Positions 26,114 to 35,604 of a DNA stretch of 64,000 nt are shown here, piece by piece. The number at the start of each line of letters is the position of its first letter. The stretch's first letter is position 1. Below the pieces are notes generated by a model. That model worked only from the letters and a program-made list of their open reading frames with translations. It was not told the origin of the DNA and did no database searches. Source of the DNA: Chloroflexota bacterium. GTDB lineage: Bacteria; Chloroflexota; Anaerolineae; J102. The position numbers and the translations under genes are program-made. Location of the stretch: positions 124,001 to 188,000 of the forward strand of contig JAKOVD010000144.1 of the NCBI GenBank assembly GCA_029782215.1, in the 5' to 3' direction.

Positions 26114-26761
26114 TCAGGCGTGCTCGTTCCGCAGGTGAAAGAACTCCTCCGCCACCTCGACCATCTGGTCCTGGTTGGCCAGAAGCACCCAGTCCTTGAT
26201 GCTGCTGATCGTGGTGTCCTCGACGCCGTCGATGGTGCGGACCCAGCTCATCACGTAGCCGGTGATGGCGGGCTCATCGCGTGAAAGCAGCAGCATACTC
26301 AGGTCGGCGCCAAAGCTGTGGTAGGTGTTGAGCAGCCAGACAGGTTTGACCTGGGGATGGGGAGGAATGCGCCAGATGGCATCGAAGGCAGCGCGGTCAT
26401 AGCCGGGCGCCAGGTCGATGTTCACGGTGGCGGCGTGGAGCCGGTTCTTGCCGCCTGCTGCCAGGGGGATGTCCATCAGGCGGGCGGTATGGGCCGCCCC
26501 GCCGAAGGAGAGCACCGCTTGCGTGCCCGCGACGCCGACGGCGCCGCGCAGCGTGTCGATCAGAAAATCATCCAATTTGCTAATCCTGTGCACCAGGCAG
26601 ACGATGCGCAGGTCGGCGCGTTCGCGCAGCCAGTTGACCCAAAGGGGCGTAAGGGCGGGATCGCTGTGGTTGCGCAGCCGTGCCAGGACATCTTCGCGGG
26701 CGGATTCATCCTGCCCGCTGCGGATGTTGACGTCGATGAGGGCCAGCGTTGATTGGTGCAT
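26114..26761 (-). CDS. Protein of unknown function with AsnC/RAM-like segments
   Basis: A 215 aa soluble protein with no clear family. The C-terminal half (GYVMSWVRTIDGVEDTTISSIKDWVLLA) resembles the ligand-binding RAM fold of Lrp/AsnC regulators, and the N-terminal half (VLARLRNHSDPALTPLWVNWLRERADLRIVCLVHRI) may be a degenerate copy; there is no DNA-binding helix-turn-helix. It lies 24 bp after the HerA-like ATPase gene and 10 bp before the crotonase gene on the same strand, which suggests that it works with the ATPase. Function cannot be assigned. Confidence 0.6.
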   Translation of the reverse strand: MHQSTLALIDVNIRSGQDESAREDVLARLRNHSDPALTPLWVNWLRERADLRIVCLVHRISKLDDFLIDTLRGAVGVAGTQAVLSFGGAAHTARLMDIPLAAGGKNRLHAATVNIDLAPGYDRAAFDAIWRIPPHPQVKPVWLLNTYHSFGADLSMLLLSRDEPAITGYVMSWVRTIDGVEDTTISSIKDWVLLANQDQMVEVAEEFFHLRNEHA

Positions 26762-26785
26762 AAGGATGCTCCCGGTTGCAGTAGG

Positions 26786-29365
26786 TCAGGACCACGCAGG
26801 GACACGGCTGCGTACAAGGGCGCCGTTGGCGGAGCGATAGGCAATCTCCCAAGACGGCGCCCAAGCCAAGGCCACCAGTTCAACCTGGCAGTCGGTCTTG
26901 CGGGGCTTCACCGCATAGGTTTCGATCTTCGTGATGGCGTCCGTCCAGTTCTCTGTAATCTTGGCGGTTTGGGCCTCGAGTTCCTTTTGAATGTCGGCCA
27001 ACTGCTGCTGATACTGGGCGATAGCGGTCTTAGATTGCTCGACCCTGACCTTGGCGTCAGAGGTCATGCGGGCCTTGCCCATGGTGCCTGTGAGGGACCG
27101 GGGTCGTTTGCCGAACAGCCCCAGCATGCCGATGACCGTTTCGGCGCCCGATACTAGCTCTTCGGTCTTGCGGGACGAGTACTTGGCCTCGGCCTGGCTG
27201 AGTGCAGCCTGCTCACGCTCCAGCTTGTCCTGGATGCTGGCGATCTGCGCCTGGTACTTCTTTCGCAGCTTGTCTACCTCAGCATCCCTCTGTTCGCGTG
27301 CAGCCTGCTGCAGGCGGGCACTGAAATCGCGCTCGCTCTCGCCTGGCTTGCCGTAGAGCTTGAACACCGGACTGAAATGGAGCTCGAGCGTCTGATCCTT
27401 GTACAGATAATCGGTGAAGTCGCTGGCGTAGCGTTTGATCTTGGCCGCGGTGCTCAGTTCAGCCGGCACTTCGGCGTAGACCGCCTGCTCGCCTTCGGGT
27501 TTCGATTCCAGCGCTCGCTGGTCGACGAAGACGTCATCGACTTCCTGCCAGATGATGATGGCGCCCAGATTGTTGCTATGCGCCAGCTTGCCGACCTTGC
27601 GGCTTTCGCCAACTCCTCGTGTGCGGTCGACAAAGCCCACGGATCCAAGCGCCAGCAGCGCCGGGACATAGACCAGATTGCTGCCTTCGGCGGTGACCCG
27701 GGTCTTCTGCTCGTCCTCCAGGACGGCGACGGCCCGGTTGGGGCTCATGCGCAGCGGCAGGAAGACCTGCGGTACATCAGGCGGCAGAGCGGGCTGGAAT
27801 GTGGAGAGCCCACTGCCCGCAGCGGGCTGGGGGGTGGGGGCAGGAGGTCGAGTCGCAGCGGCAGTCTGCTGAGGGACGGGTGCGGCGGCAGGCGCAGTGC
27901 CGGCAGGAGCGGGCGGATGAGCGGGCGCCGCAGCCGCTGCGCCGCCGTTGCCCTTGATGCCGCTCATGAGGCTGCGAATCTGGCTGCGCACCAGCGGTCC
28001 GCGCAGGTAGCTCATGGCCCAACGCGTCTGGAAGACGACGGGGCCGGACTGGTTGACGTTGTGCAGCAGAAAAACCCGGCTGCCCAGGGCAGAGATGGCC
28101 TTATCGATCTGCGAACGGTCGAGCGCAGCGCCCGCGGAGGCGGAGACGGATTCCAGCCCGTCCAGGAGCCGGGCCTTGTCGCGTTCAGCCTGCAGCTTGC
28201 CGATAAACCAGGTGCCGGCGTTAGAGAGCCCCTTGTAGTCGAGGTCGACGGGGTTCTGGGTGGTGAGCATGATGCCGAGGCCGAAGGCGCGCGCCTGCTT
28301 CATCAAGGTCAGCAAGGGCTTTTTGGAGGGTGGGTTGGCCGTGGGTGGAAAGTAGCCGAAGACCTCGTCCATGTAGAGGATGGCGCGCAGGCTGGTCGTG
28401 CCCGACTGCTTGCGCATCCAGGCGATGACCTGTTCCAGGAGCAGCGTGACAAAGAACATGCGCTCCGGATCGGACAGGTGCGCAATGTAGAAGATGCTCA
28501 TCCGCGGCTTACCCGTGGCTGAATGCAGGAACCCTGCGGCATCGAGCGCTTCTCCCTGAATCCAGGTGGAGAAGCTTGGCGAGGCGATGATGTTGTTCAG
28601 CGCCATGGCCAGTCCGAAGCGATCCTTTTCCGGGAAGAAGGTATCGACGTCGAAGACGCCGATCTGCCGGACAGGAGGCTTCTGGATGGCGTTGATCAGC
28701 TTTGGCAGGTCGAGGTCCTGGCCCTGGCGCCAGGCATTTTCGATAATGGTCGAAAGCAAGATATGTTCGCGGCTGCGCAGCGGGTCGGCTTCGATGCCGA
28801 CCAACCCCAACAGGGCGCTGATGGTGCCCTGGATCTGCTCGCGCAGAAGCTCCTCGTCGTCATCCCAACTCAGGCCCGGGGACTTAAACGAAGACAAAAT
28901 GGACACCGGAAGTCCGGCGTCGGAGCCGGGAGTGTAGATGCGAAACTCGGCGCTGTCCTTCAGCGCCCGGATGCGCTCCGGTCCCTGGTCCCAGTCGGCC
29001 AATCCCTTCTTCCAGGTCTCTGCGGTCGTTTTGGCGAAATCAGCCTCACTGAGTCCCTTGCGGCGGGCATCGTCAGGATTGATCCAGGGCAGGAAATCCT
29101 CGGGCTGCAGGTCGGGAAAGGTGAGGAGCAGGTTGGTGATATCGCCCTTGGGATCGATCATGATCGCCGGGACGTTGTCCAGGGCCGCCTCTTCCAGGAG
29201 ATCGATGCAGAGGCCCGTCTTGCCGGAGCCTGTCATCCCGACGCAGATGGCGTGCGTCGTCAGGTCGCGGGCATCGTACATGATGGTTTCATCACCCAGG
29301 GCGGCCTTGGTCAAGTCGTAGGTCTTGCCGAGGTAGAAGGCTCCAAGTTTCTCTGCGATAGGCAT
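26786..29365 (-). CDS. HerA/VirB4-like P-loop ATPase with C-terminal coiled coil
   Basis: An 859 aa protein with a HerA/FtsK-superfamily ATPase domain in the first 480 residues: Walker A GMTGSGKT (43-50), DPKGD and Walker B RAILYMDEVFGYFPP, then MLTTQNPVDLDYKGLSNAGTW, the typical sensor/arginine-finger region of this class. A 60-residue Ala/Pro linker follows, then a beta-rich middle, a long coiled coil (about 680-800) and a beta-type tail. Such enzymes usually pump DNA or proteins as hexamers; the target is unknown. GGAG before the ATG at 29365 supports the start. No NurA nuclease is nearby, arguing against the archaeal HerA-NurA repair role. Confidence 0.85.
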   Translation of the reverse strand: MPIAEKLGAFYLGKTYDLTKAALGDETIMYDARDLTTHAICVGMTGSGKTGLCIDLLEEAALDNVPAIMIDPKGDITNLLLTFPDLQPEDFLPWINPDDARRKGLSEADFAKTTAETWKKGLADWDQGPERIRALKDSAEFRIYTPGSDAGLPVSILSSFKSPGLSWDDDEELLREQIQGTISALLGLVGIEADPLRSREHILLSTIIENAWRQGQDLDLPKLINAIQKPPVRQIGVFDVDTFFPEKDRFGLAMALNNIIASPSFSTWIQGEALDAAGFLHSATGKPRMSIFYIAHLSDPERMFFVTLLLEQVIAWMRKQSGTTSLRAILYMDEVFGYFPPTANPPSKKPLLTLMKQARAFGLGIMLTTQNPVDLDYKGLSNAGTWFIGKLQAERDKARLLDGLESVSASAGAALDRSQIDKAISALGSRVFLLHNVNQSGPVVFQTRWAMSYLRGPLVRSQIRSLMSGIKGNGGAAAAAPAHPPAPAGTAPAAAPVPQQTAAATRPPAPTPQPAAGSGLSTFQPALPPDVPQVFLPLRMSPNRAVAVLEDEQKTRVTAEGSNLVYVPALLALGSVGFVDRTRGVGESRKVGKLAHSNNLGAIIIWQEVDDVFVDQRALESKPEGEQAVYAEVPAELSTAAKIKRYASDFTDYLYKDQTLELHFSPVFKLYGKPGESERDFSARLQQAAREQRDAEVDKLRKKYQAQIASIQDKLEREQAALSQAEAKYSSRKTEELVSGAETVIGMLGLFGKRPRSLTGTMGKARMTSDAKVRVEQSKTAIAQYQQQLADIQKELEAQTAKITENWTDAITKIETYAVKPRKTDCQVELVALAWAPSWEIAYRSANGALVRSRVPAWS

Positions 29366-29754
29366 GAAGGTGCTCCTGATGCGCGGAAGGGAAAGGCAAT
29401 GTTCCGTGTCTTATCGGTTCCAAGCATAGAACAGACCCAGACTCCTGGCAACTTGCACTGGCGTCAAGCGCCGCAGGTCGTGTCAGATCGCCCGAAGTGG
29501 ATACTGTGCCCGCGATAGGCCACTCGGCGCAACTGGTTCTGGCCGGGTGACAGATGACGGCGCCGATCCTCACGCGCTAGACTTGGAGTTGTCACGCCAA
29601 CCCCATGCGAGCCCCTCTCTGGAGGCCTTGCCAACTGGGAGATAGGGCAAAGCGTAGGTAAAATTGCCTATTCTTGCCTCTTTGCCTTCAGTTGCCTCCG
29701 GATACGCACCAGCGAGGGGGTCATCGAGGGCCAACGGGTTTTCGCCAAGTGATC
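29366..29754. other. Divergent control region with four TTGCCT repeats
   Basis: About 390 bases between the HerA-like gene and the membrane protein gene. It holds a minus-strand promoter (29423-29451) and, on the plus side, four TTGCCT copies at 29664, 29674, 29682 and 29692, spaced 10, 8 and 10 bases. No protein or RNA gene was recognised. Confidence 0.5.
29423..29451 (-). promoter_or_regulatory. Predicted promoter of the HerA-like gene, TTGCCA-17-TATGCT
   Basis: On the minus strand -35 TTGCCA (29451-29446), 17 bp spacer, -10 TATGCT (29428-29423), giving a leader of about 50 bases. Confidence 0.5.
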
Positions 29755-31893
29755 ATGCCTGCAAACCGGTCAAGTCTGTTCAAGGAAATTGCCATCGCAC
29801 TCCTCCTCACCCTCGTGGTGTTGGGGGTGTATGTCGTTGGGAATGCCAGAACACCTTCGACTGATACGGCCGGCACGCTGCAGGTCACGCTGAGTCTTCT
29901 GCATGAAGGGAACGTGGATCTGAATGAGTATCAGAACCACGGCGGCAACACCCTGAACTTCAACGGGCATGAGCTGTACTTCTTTCCGCTGGGCACACCG
30001 CTGCTGGCGACTCCCATCGTGTTTGCCATCGACAGCGTCTTCAAATACGCCTATCACTTTGACCTCTACGAGTATCTCAAGACGGCGCCTGACTTGACGC
30101 TTGCCGCCCGTCTGCAGGAGCTCATTGCCTCGTTGATTGCGGCCGTGACATGCCTGGTCATCTACGGGATCGGACGCCTCAGTCTGAGCAGAGCCAAGGC
30201 ACTGGCGCTGGCGCTTGTCTTTGCCCTGTGCACCCCCACCTGGTCAACGGCAAGCCGCGATCTCTGGCAGCACACGACCTCGATTCTCCTGCTCGCCCTG
30301 GCGCTCTATCTGTTCCTGTTGGCTGAGCGCCGGCCCTCGCTGGTCCAGTTTGCAGGCCTGCCCCTGGCCTTTGCCTACGTGGTGCGGCCCACGAACAGCC
30401 TCTCGGTTCTGTTCTTCACCCTTGTCGTCCTGCTGAAGTATCGACCCTATTTCCTGCGTTACGTGGCCTGGGCCCTGCCCATCGCCCTGCTGCTGCTGGC
30501 TTCGAACCTGGCTCTGTATGGGTCGATCATGCAGCCCTACTATCTGCCCCAGCGCCTGGGAAGCAATCCTGACTTCGTGCGTACGCTGGCGGCGACGTTA
30601 GTCAGCCCCTCCCGCGGGTTGCTGCTCTATGTGCCGGTCGTGCTTTTGGCCGGGGCTGGCGCCTTTCTCAAGCTGCGCGAGGGGCGTTTTGGCATCCTCG
30701 ACATGGCCATTTCGGGCATCATGGTCGCCCATTGGCTGGCTGTTTCCTCTTTTGTGCACTGGTGGGGCGGCGCTTCCTTTGGTCCCCGGCTCTTCACCGA
30801 CATCATGCCCTATGTGGCCTATTTCCTGATCCCGGTCCTGGAGCAACTGTACGTCCCCAGGACGGCGACCCAGTGGGCGATGGCAGCGGCAGGCGCCGTC
30901 CTGATTCTGCTCAGCTTCCTGATTCACTACCGCGGCGCCACGGACCAGGCAACCTGGTCCTGGAACATGGCCTATCTGAACGTGGTGTCCAGCGTTGACG
31001 ATGACCCGGCGCGGTTGTGGAGCTGGCGTGATCCCCAGTTCCTGCGTGGACTGAGGCCCGCCCGGCTGCAGGCGGGCCCGGCGTCGCTGTGCTATACGCT
31101 GCCAGGTCAGACCAGCCCGTCGGACCAGCCGCAGGTGGCGTTGGCCAATCCCGGAGACAGAACCCTGCGCTGGCAGGCTGCGCTACCCCATAGGATTTCG
31201 GCTGTCCCCGCCTTCACCGAGGTGCCCGCCCTGGGCTACGGCGACCTGGCATTGAATATCGATGCTGAGGGGCTCAGTCCCGGCCTGCACAGTCTCGGCG
31301 GCGTCTATCTGTCTGCCTACGACGAGCGTGGCAAGGCGGTTGGGGGGAGTCCTCTTGTCATCCCGGTTACTGTGCTCGTGCCCCCCTCATCGAACCGGCT
31401 GGCCAGCCGGATGACGCCTGCGGCCTCTGATTGCTACGCTGCGCCTGTGGACATTCTCATCGCGGGCCAAACCCAGTCACAGATGCGCAGCCCCATGCAG
31501 GCGCTGCACGGAACCGGATGGTATGACGTGGAGAACCAGGGTGACTTCACCTGGCGTTGGGCGGCTTCCCCGGCAAGCATCTACGTCTCCAGCCCCGTAG
31601 CCCGCGAGGTGGATGTGGAGGCGACTCCTCTCACCTTGCATGTCAAGGGCAGTCCGAAGGGGATGGGCGCCGAGGGCCGGATGACGGTAGCGGTCGACAA
31701 CAAGGTCCAGGACACGCTGGCGGTGCAGGTGGGACAACCATTCTCCTTCACCGCCTCCCTGCATGCGGGCTGGAACGCCATCACGTTCGCCCTCGAAGCG
31801 GGGAACTACAGGACAGTGGATGTCGACCCCAACAGCGGGGACACGCGCGACCTGAGCTTCTCCCTGGGAGCGATCAACGTCGTGCCGCGCTAG
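29755..31893 (+). CDS. Large multi-pass membrane protein with extracytoplasmic tail
   Basis: A 712 aa protein with about ten membrane helices in the first 430 residues, then a 280-residue non-membrane part rich in beta-strand-like sequence. The architecture (helix 1, a large loop with SLLHEGNVDLNEY and FFPLGTPLLATPIV, more helices, WWGGASFGPRLFTDIMPY) resembles GT-C fold glycosyltransferase-like or dolichyl-phosphate-mannose transferase families, but no acidic catalytic motif is clear. The tail may bind sugar or protein outside the membrane. The ATG at 29755 is placed just before the first helix; a longer frame to 29674 adds an unlikely arginine-rich leader. The stop lies inside a perfect palindrome. 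Confidence 0.75.
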   Translation: MPANRSSLFKEIAIALLLTLVVLGVYVVGNARTPSTDTAGTLQVTLSLLHEGNVDLNEYQNHGGNTLNFNGHELYFFPLGTPLLATPIVFAIDSVFKYAYHFDLYEYLKTAPDLTLAARLQELIASLIAAVTCLVIYGIGRLSLSRAKALALALVFALCTPTWSTASRDLWQHTTSILLLALALYLFLLAERRPSLVQFAGLPLAFAYVVRPTNSLSVLFFTLVVLLKYRPYFLRYVAWALPIALLLLASNLALYGSIMQPYYLPQRLGSNPDFVRTLAATLVSPSRGLLLYVPVVLLAGAGAFLKLREGRFGILDMAISGIMVAHWLAVSSFVHWWGGASFGPRLFTDIMPYVAYFLIPVLEQLYVPRTATQWAMAAAGAVLILLSFLIHYRGATDQATWSWNMAYLNVVSSVDDDPARLWSWRDPQFLRGLRPARLQAGPASLCYTLPGQTSPSDQPQVALANPGDRTLRWQAALPHRISAVPAFTEVPALGYGDLALNIDAEGLSPGLHSLGGVYLSAYDERGKAVGGSPLVIPVTVLVPPSSNRLASRMTPAASDCYAAPVDILIAGQTQSQMRSPMQALHGTGWYDVENQGDFTWRWAASPASIYVSSPVAREVDVEATPLTLHVKGSPKGMGAEGRMTVAVDNKVQDTLAVQVGQPFSFTASLHAGWNAITFALEAGNYRTVDVDPNSGDTRDLSFSLGAINVVPR

Positions 31894-31930
31894 GAGGCAG
31901 ACTGGCGGCCGCCAGTCTGCCTCCTAGCGC
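31887..31930. repeat. Perfect 44 bp palindrome between convergent genes
   Basis: Every base of 31887-31930 pairs with its mirror: arms of 22 bp meeting at the centre GGCGGCC|GCC region with no spacer. The TAG stop of the membrane protein (31891-31893) is part of the left arm. It lies between that gene and pheT. No T tract flanks it, so it is not a standard terminator; as RNA it could form a very stable hairpin in both directions. Confidence 0.9.
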
Positions 31931-31946
31931 GTGAGCGATAGCCCGG

Positions 31947-34496
31947 CTACCCCTCACGCAGTACGGCTCCAAGCTCGCGCTCCAACCGGCTGACAATGCG
32001 CTTGCGCAGCTTGGCGGTGTCTTCGTCGGTGAGCGTCTTGGAGGCGGATTGGAAGGTGAGGGCGAAGGCCAGGGACTTCTTGCCGGGCGGTATGGGTTTG
32101 CCCCGGTAGACATCGAAGAGGGTGAGGTCGACCAGCGTGTCGCCGCCGCTCTGCCGGATCAGGGCGTCCACCTGGCTTGCGGGCGTACCCTCATCCACGA
32201 TGACGGCGATATCTTCCTTGACCGGTGGGAAATCAGAGAAGGTTGCCAGCCGCACCGCGGTCTGGTAGGCGGGGAGCAGCGGCTCGAGGGCAAGGACGCC
32301 GGCGGCGACAGGTTGGCTGGGCAGATCAAAAGCCTGGCGCACACGGGGGTGCAGCTCGCCGATCAGCCCCACAGCCTCGCCGTTGGCGAGAATGCGGGCG
32401 CAGCGGGGACCGTAGGCGGGCGCCGAAGCGGCCTCGAACGTGACAGACGGCAGGTGCAGACGATCGCACAACACCTCCACGACCCCCTTGAGGTCATAGA
32501 AGTCGAGTGGTTGGCGGTCGCTGCCAAGCCAACCGCCCGGATCGCGCGGGCCGGTCATCAACAGGCTCAGGCAGCGCTGTTCCCTGGGCAGGAGGCCGTC
32601 ACCCTGCTCCGGCAAGTACACCAGTCCGATCTCGAACGTGGTCAGGCGCTCGCGATGGCGCAGCCCTCGCTGTGCATTCTCCAAAGCGCTCACAAGCAGG
32701 TCACGGCGCATGACGCTGCGCTCAGGTGTAATGGGATTGGCCAGCGTGACGAACAGGTCCGGTCCTGGCGCCAGGTCGGGGTGCGTGACATAGAGCCGGT
32801 TGTGGTTGTCAACCGTGGTCAGACTGTGGTTGATCGTCTCCTGGAGACCGGCGCCAGCCAGGACGTCCCGCAGGAACTCCTCCTGTTCGACGATCCAGTT
32901 GTGGCGCTGAGGGGGCAGCGCCGTCGCCAGCAAGGTGGTGGGGATGGCGTCATAGCCGTAGATGCGGGCGATCTCCTCCAGCAGGTCGGCGGTGATGGTC
33001 ACGTCCAGGCGGTAGTACGGAGCCGTGGCCCAAAGCGTATCGCCCTGGCGCCGCGTGTCGAACTCCAGCCGCTGGAGAATGCCGTCGATGTCGTCCAGAC
33101 TGAGCTCGATGCCAAGCCAGCGGCGCACTTCGGCAGCCGTGACCGGCACTTCGACGAAGGGCTGCGGCTGCGCATAGTCTTCCACGATGCTGCTGGCGAT
33201 ATGCCCGCCTCCCAGCTCGGCGATGAGCTGTGCCCCGCGCACGTTGCCGATCGGGTCCAGTTCCGACGGTACACCGCGGCTGAAGCGATAGGCTGCTTCG
33301 GAGGGCAGCCGCTGCTTCATGGCTGTGCGGCGAATGTTGATGAAGTTGAAGGACGCCGACTCCAGCAGGACGTTCTGCGTTGTCTCGGAGACCTCCGTGT
33401 CCTGGCCGCCCATGACGCCGCCAATGGCCACGGGGCCGGCCACATCGGTGATCATCAGGGTGTCGGCGTCCAACGTCCGGCGCTGCCCGTCCAGTGTGGT
33501 AAAGACCTCGCCGTCGGTAGCCCGCCGGACGATGATGCGGACGATGTCCTCGCCAGCGCTGCGGGCGCGCTGCAAGAGCCTGTCATAGTCGAACGAGTGC
33601 AGGGGCTTGCCCCATTCGAACATGACGTAGTTGGTGACGTCCACCAGGTTGTTGATGGGCCTCTGGCCGACCCGCTGCAGCCGCTGCTGCATCCAGAAAG
33701 GCGAAGGGCGAACCTCGACATCCCGAATGATGGTGGCGGTGAAGCGATAGCAGAGGTCGTCATCGACGATCTCCACGTCGCAGTAGTCGCTGGCAGGCGG
33801 GTCCTGGGTCTGCCAGGTGGGCATGGGCACGTGCAGCATCGCCCCTGTCACGGCTGCAACCTCGCGGGCCACACCGATGATGGACGCCACGCGGATCGTG
33901 TTGGGCAGCACGGCGATATGGAAGATGACATCGCCCAGGTAGTCGACCAGGGGCGTCCCCACGGGGGCATCCTCCGGAAGCAGGATAATGCCCTCATGTT
34001 CATCAGACAGGCCCAGCTCCTTCTCCGAGCAGGCCATGCCCTGCGACTCGATGCCGCGTATCTTCGACGGTTTCAGTTTCATCGTCTTGAAGCCATCGGC
34101 ATAGGGGTCCACGAGCGTGGCGCCCAGGGTGGCAAAGGCGATCTTCTGGCCACTGTCGCCAGGCTGGAGGTTGGGCGCGCCCGTGATGATCGTCATGGGT
34201 TCGCCGGAGCCGTAATCGACGGTCGCCATCAGCAGGCGGTCGGCGTTGGGATGGCGGCGGCTTTCCAGGATCTGCCCGACAAACAGCTTGTCGCGTTCCC
34301 AGGCGATGTGACCGTCGCCGGTCACGGGGTCATTGGCCGCAATGCCCTTGCGCTTGCGCTCGGCCGCAGGCGGGTAGACGCCGATGTATTCGATATTCTC
34401 GACTTCCAGACCCGCCAGGGTGAGCCGCTCGGCCAGCTCGTCCACCGGCAGGGTGATGTCGACATAGTCTTTGAGCCAGGAAAGAGGTACTTTCAT
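31947..34496 (-). CDS. pheT: Phenylalanyl-tRNA synthetase beta subunit
   Basis: Partner of PheS in the (alpha-beta)2 enzyme that charges tRNA-Phe; it binds tRNA and edits misacylated Tyr-tRNA. The 849 aa protein has the N-terminal MKVPLSWLKDYVD start, an EMAP/OB tRNA-binding domain, B3/B4 editing domain, B5 domain, a catalytic-like core (LEEIARIYGYDAIP) and a C-terminal FDX-ACB anticodon-binding domain (FPPVKEDIAVIVDEG...FDVYRGKPIPPGKKSLAFALTFQ). Full length. It follows pheS by 82 bp and is controlled by the same T-box. Confidence 0.97.
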   Translation of the reverse strand: MKVPLSWLKDYVDITLPVDELAERLTLAGLEVENIEYIGVYPPAAERKRKGIAANDPVTGDGHIAWERDKLFVGQILESRRHPNADRLLMATVDYGSGEPMTIITGAPNLQPGDSGQKIAFATLGATLVDPYADGFKTMKLKPSKIRGIESQGMACSEKELGLSDEHEGIILLPEDAPVGTPLVDYLGDVIFHIAVLPNTIRVASIIGVAREVAAVTGAMLHVPMPTWQTQDPPASDYCDVEIVDDDLCYRFTATIIRDVEVRPSPFWMQQRLQRVGQRPINNLVDVTNYVMFEWGKPLHSFDYDRLLQRARSAGEDIVRIIVRRATDGEVFTTLDGQRRTLDADTLMITDVAGPVAIGGVMGGQDTEVSETTQNVLLESASFNFINIRRTAMKQRLPSEAAYRFSRGVPSELDPIGNVRGAQLIAELGGGHIASSIVEDYAQPQPFVEVPVTAAEVRRWLGIELSLDDIDGILQRLEFDTRRQGDTLWATAPYYRLDVTITADLLEEIARIYGYDAIPTTLLATALPPQRHNWIVEQEEFLRDVLAGAGLQETINHSLTTVDNHNRLYVTHPDLAPGPDLFVTLANPITPERSVMRRDLLVSALENAQRGLRHRERLTTFEIGLVYLPEQGDGLLPREQRCLSLLMTGPRDPGGWLGSDRQPLDFYDLKGVVEVLCDRLHLPSVTFEAASAPAYGPRCARILANGEAVGLIGELHPRVRQAFDLPSQPVAAGVLALEPLLPAYQTAVRLATFSDFPPVKEDIAVIVDEGTPASQVDALIRQSGGDTLVDLTLFDVYRGKPIPPGKKSLAFALTFQSASKTLTDEDTAKLRKRIVSRLERELGAVLREG

Positions 34497-34578
34497 GAAT
34501 GCCTCATCGCGTAGGATGGCGTGGGGGTGGCATGGCCGCCGGACTGCTGTCCGCGGGCGCTGCGGCCACCCTGTGCCA

Positions 34579-35604
34579 TCAGGCGAACTGCTCCAGGAAC
34601 CTTACATCGTTGTTGTAGAAGTAGCGGATGTCGTCAATGCCGTGCCGGAGCATGGCGATGCGCTCAGGCCCCATGCCAAAGGCATAGCCAGAGAAGCGCT
34701 CAGGGTCATAGCCGCCGTTGCGCAGGACCACGGGGTGGACCATGCCGCAGCCCAGAATCTCAAGCCAACCGGTGTATTTGCACACGCGACAGCCCTTACC
34801 GCCGCAGATGATGCAGTCCACGTCCACTTCGGCGCTGGGCTCGGTGAAAGGAAAGTGCGAACAGCGGAAGCGGAGCCGCCGCCCCTCGCCGAACAGCTGG
34901 TCGGCGAAGGCGACCAGGGTGCCCTTGAGGTCACCGAAAGTGATGTTCTCGCCGACTGCCAGCCCTTCGACCTGGTAGAACATCATTTCCGATCGGGCGG
35001 TCACCTGTTCATAGCGGTAGCACTTGCCGGGCAGGATGACGCGGATAGGCTCGGGTGCGTGCCCGTGCATCACCCGGATCTGGCCGGGGCTGGTATGGGT
35101 GCGCAGGAGCACGCCGGGCGTGAGCGTGTAGAAGGTGTCCCACATGTCGCGGGCGGGGTGGCCCTCAGGCATGTTGAGCAACTGGAAATTGTTCAGATCG
35201 CTTTCGACATCGACGCCCGTGTAGATCTGGAAGCCCATGTGGGCGAAAATGCTGTAGACGTCGCGCAGGATGCGGCTCGTGGGATGCAGCCGCCCCACCT
35301 GGGGACGCCGTCCCGGCAAGGTGACGTCAAGGCCCTCGGCGGTCAGTTCGGCGGCCAGGCTGGCCTCGTGCAGGGCGGCCACGCGGGCCTCATACGCGCT
35401 CTGCACGCTTTGCTTCAGCACGTTGACGGCCTTGCCGTAGGCCGCCCGTTCCTCGCGGGGCAGGGCGCCCAGCCTGTCGACAGCCTGCGGCAGGAGCCCC
35501 TTGCGGCTGAGGTACTTGATCCGCCAGGCTTCCAGGCCGGCTTCATCGGCCACGGCGGCCAGCTCGGCATCGGCCTGTTCTTGGAGTTGGGAGAGATCGG
35601 TCAT
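34579..35604 (-). CDS. pheS: Phenylalanyl-tRNA synthetase alpha subunit
   Basis: Catalytic subunit that activates phenylalanine. The 341 aa protein has an N-terminal coiled coil and class II motifs: motif 1 around HPTSRILRDVYSIFAHMGF, motif 2 CYRYEQVTARSEMMFYQVEGLAVG, and motif 3 GYAFGMGPERIAMLRHGI. An insert CIICGGKGCRVCKYTGWLEI carries a four-cysteine zinc knuckle found in a subset of bacterial PheS proteins. The ATG at 35604 lies just after the T-box terminator, so translation depends on readthrough. Confidence 0.97.
   Translation of the reverse strand: MTDLSQLQEQADAELAAVADEAGLEAWRIKYLSRKGLLPQAVDRLGALPREERAAYGKAVNVLKQSVQSAYEARVAALHEASLAAELTAEGLDVTLPGRRPQVGRLHPTSRILRDVYSIFAHMGFQIYTGVDVESDLNNFQLLNMPEGHPARDMWDTFYTLTPGVLLRTHTSPGQIRVMHGHAPEPIRVILPGKCYRYEQVTARSEMMFYQVEGLAVGENITFGDLKGTLVAFADQLFGEGRRLRFRCSHFPFTEPSAEVDVDCIICGGKGCRVCKYTGWLEILGCGMVHPVVLRNGGYDPERFSGYAFGMGPERIAMLRHGIDDIRYFYNNDVRFLEQFA

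Noticed and set aside
32049..34514. 821-codon open frame on the plus strand opposite pheT
   Set aside because: Antisense shadow of pheT; no domain, no ribosome site, composition typical of a reversed high-GC gene.
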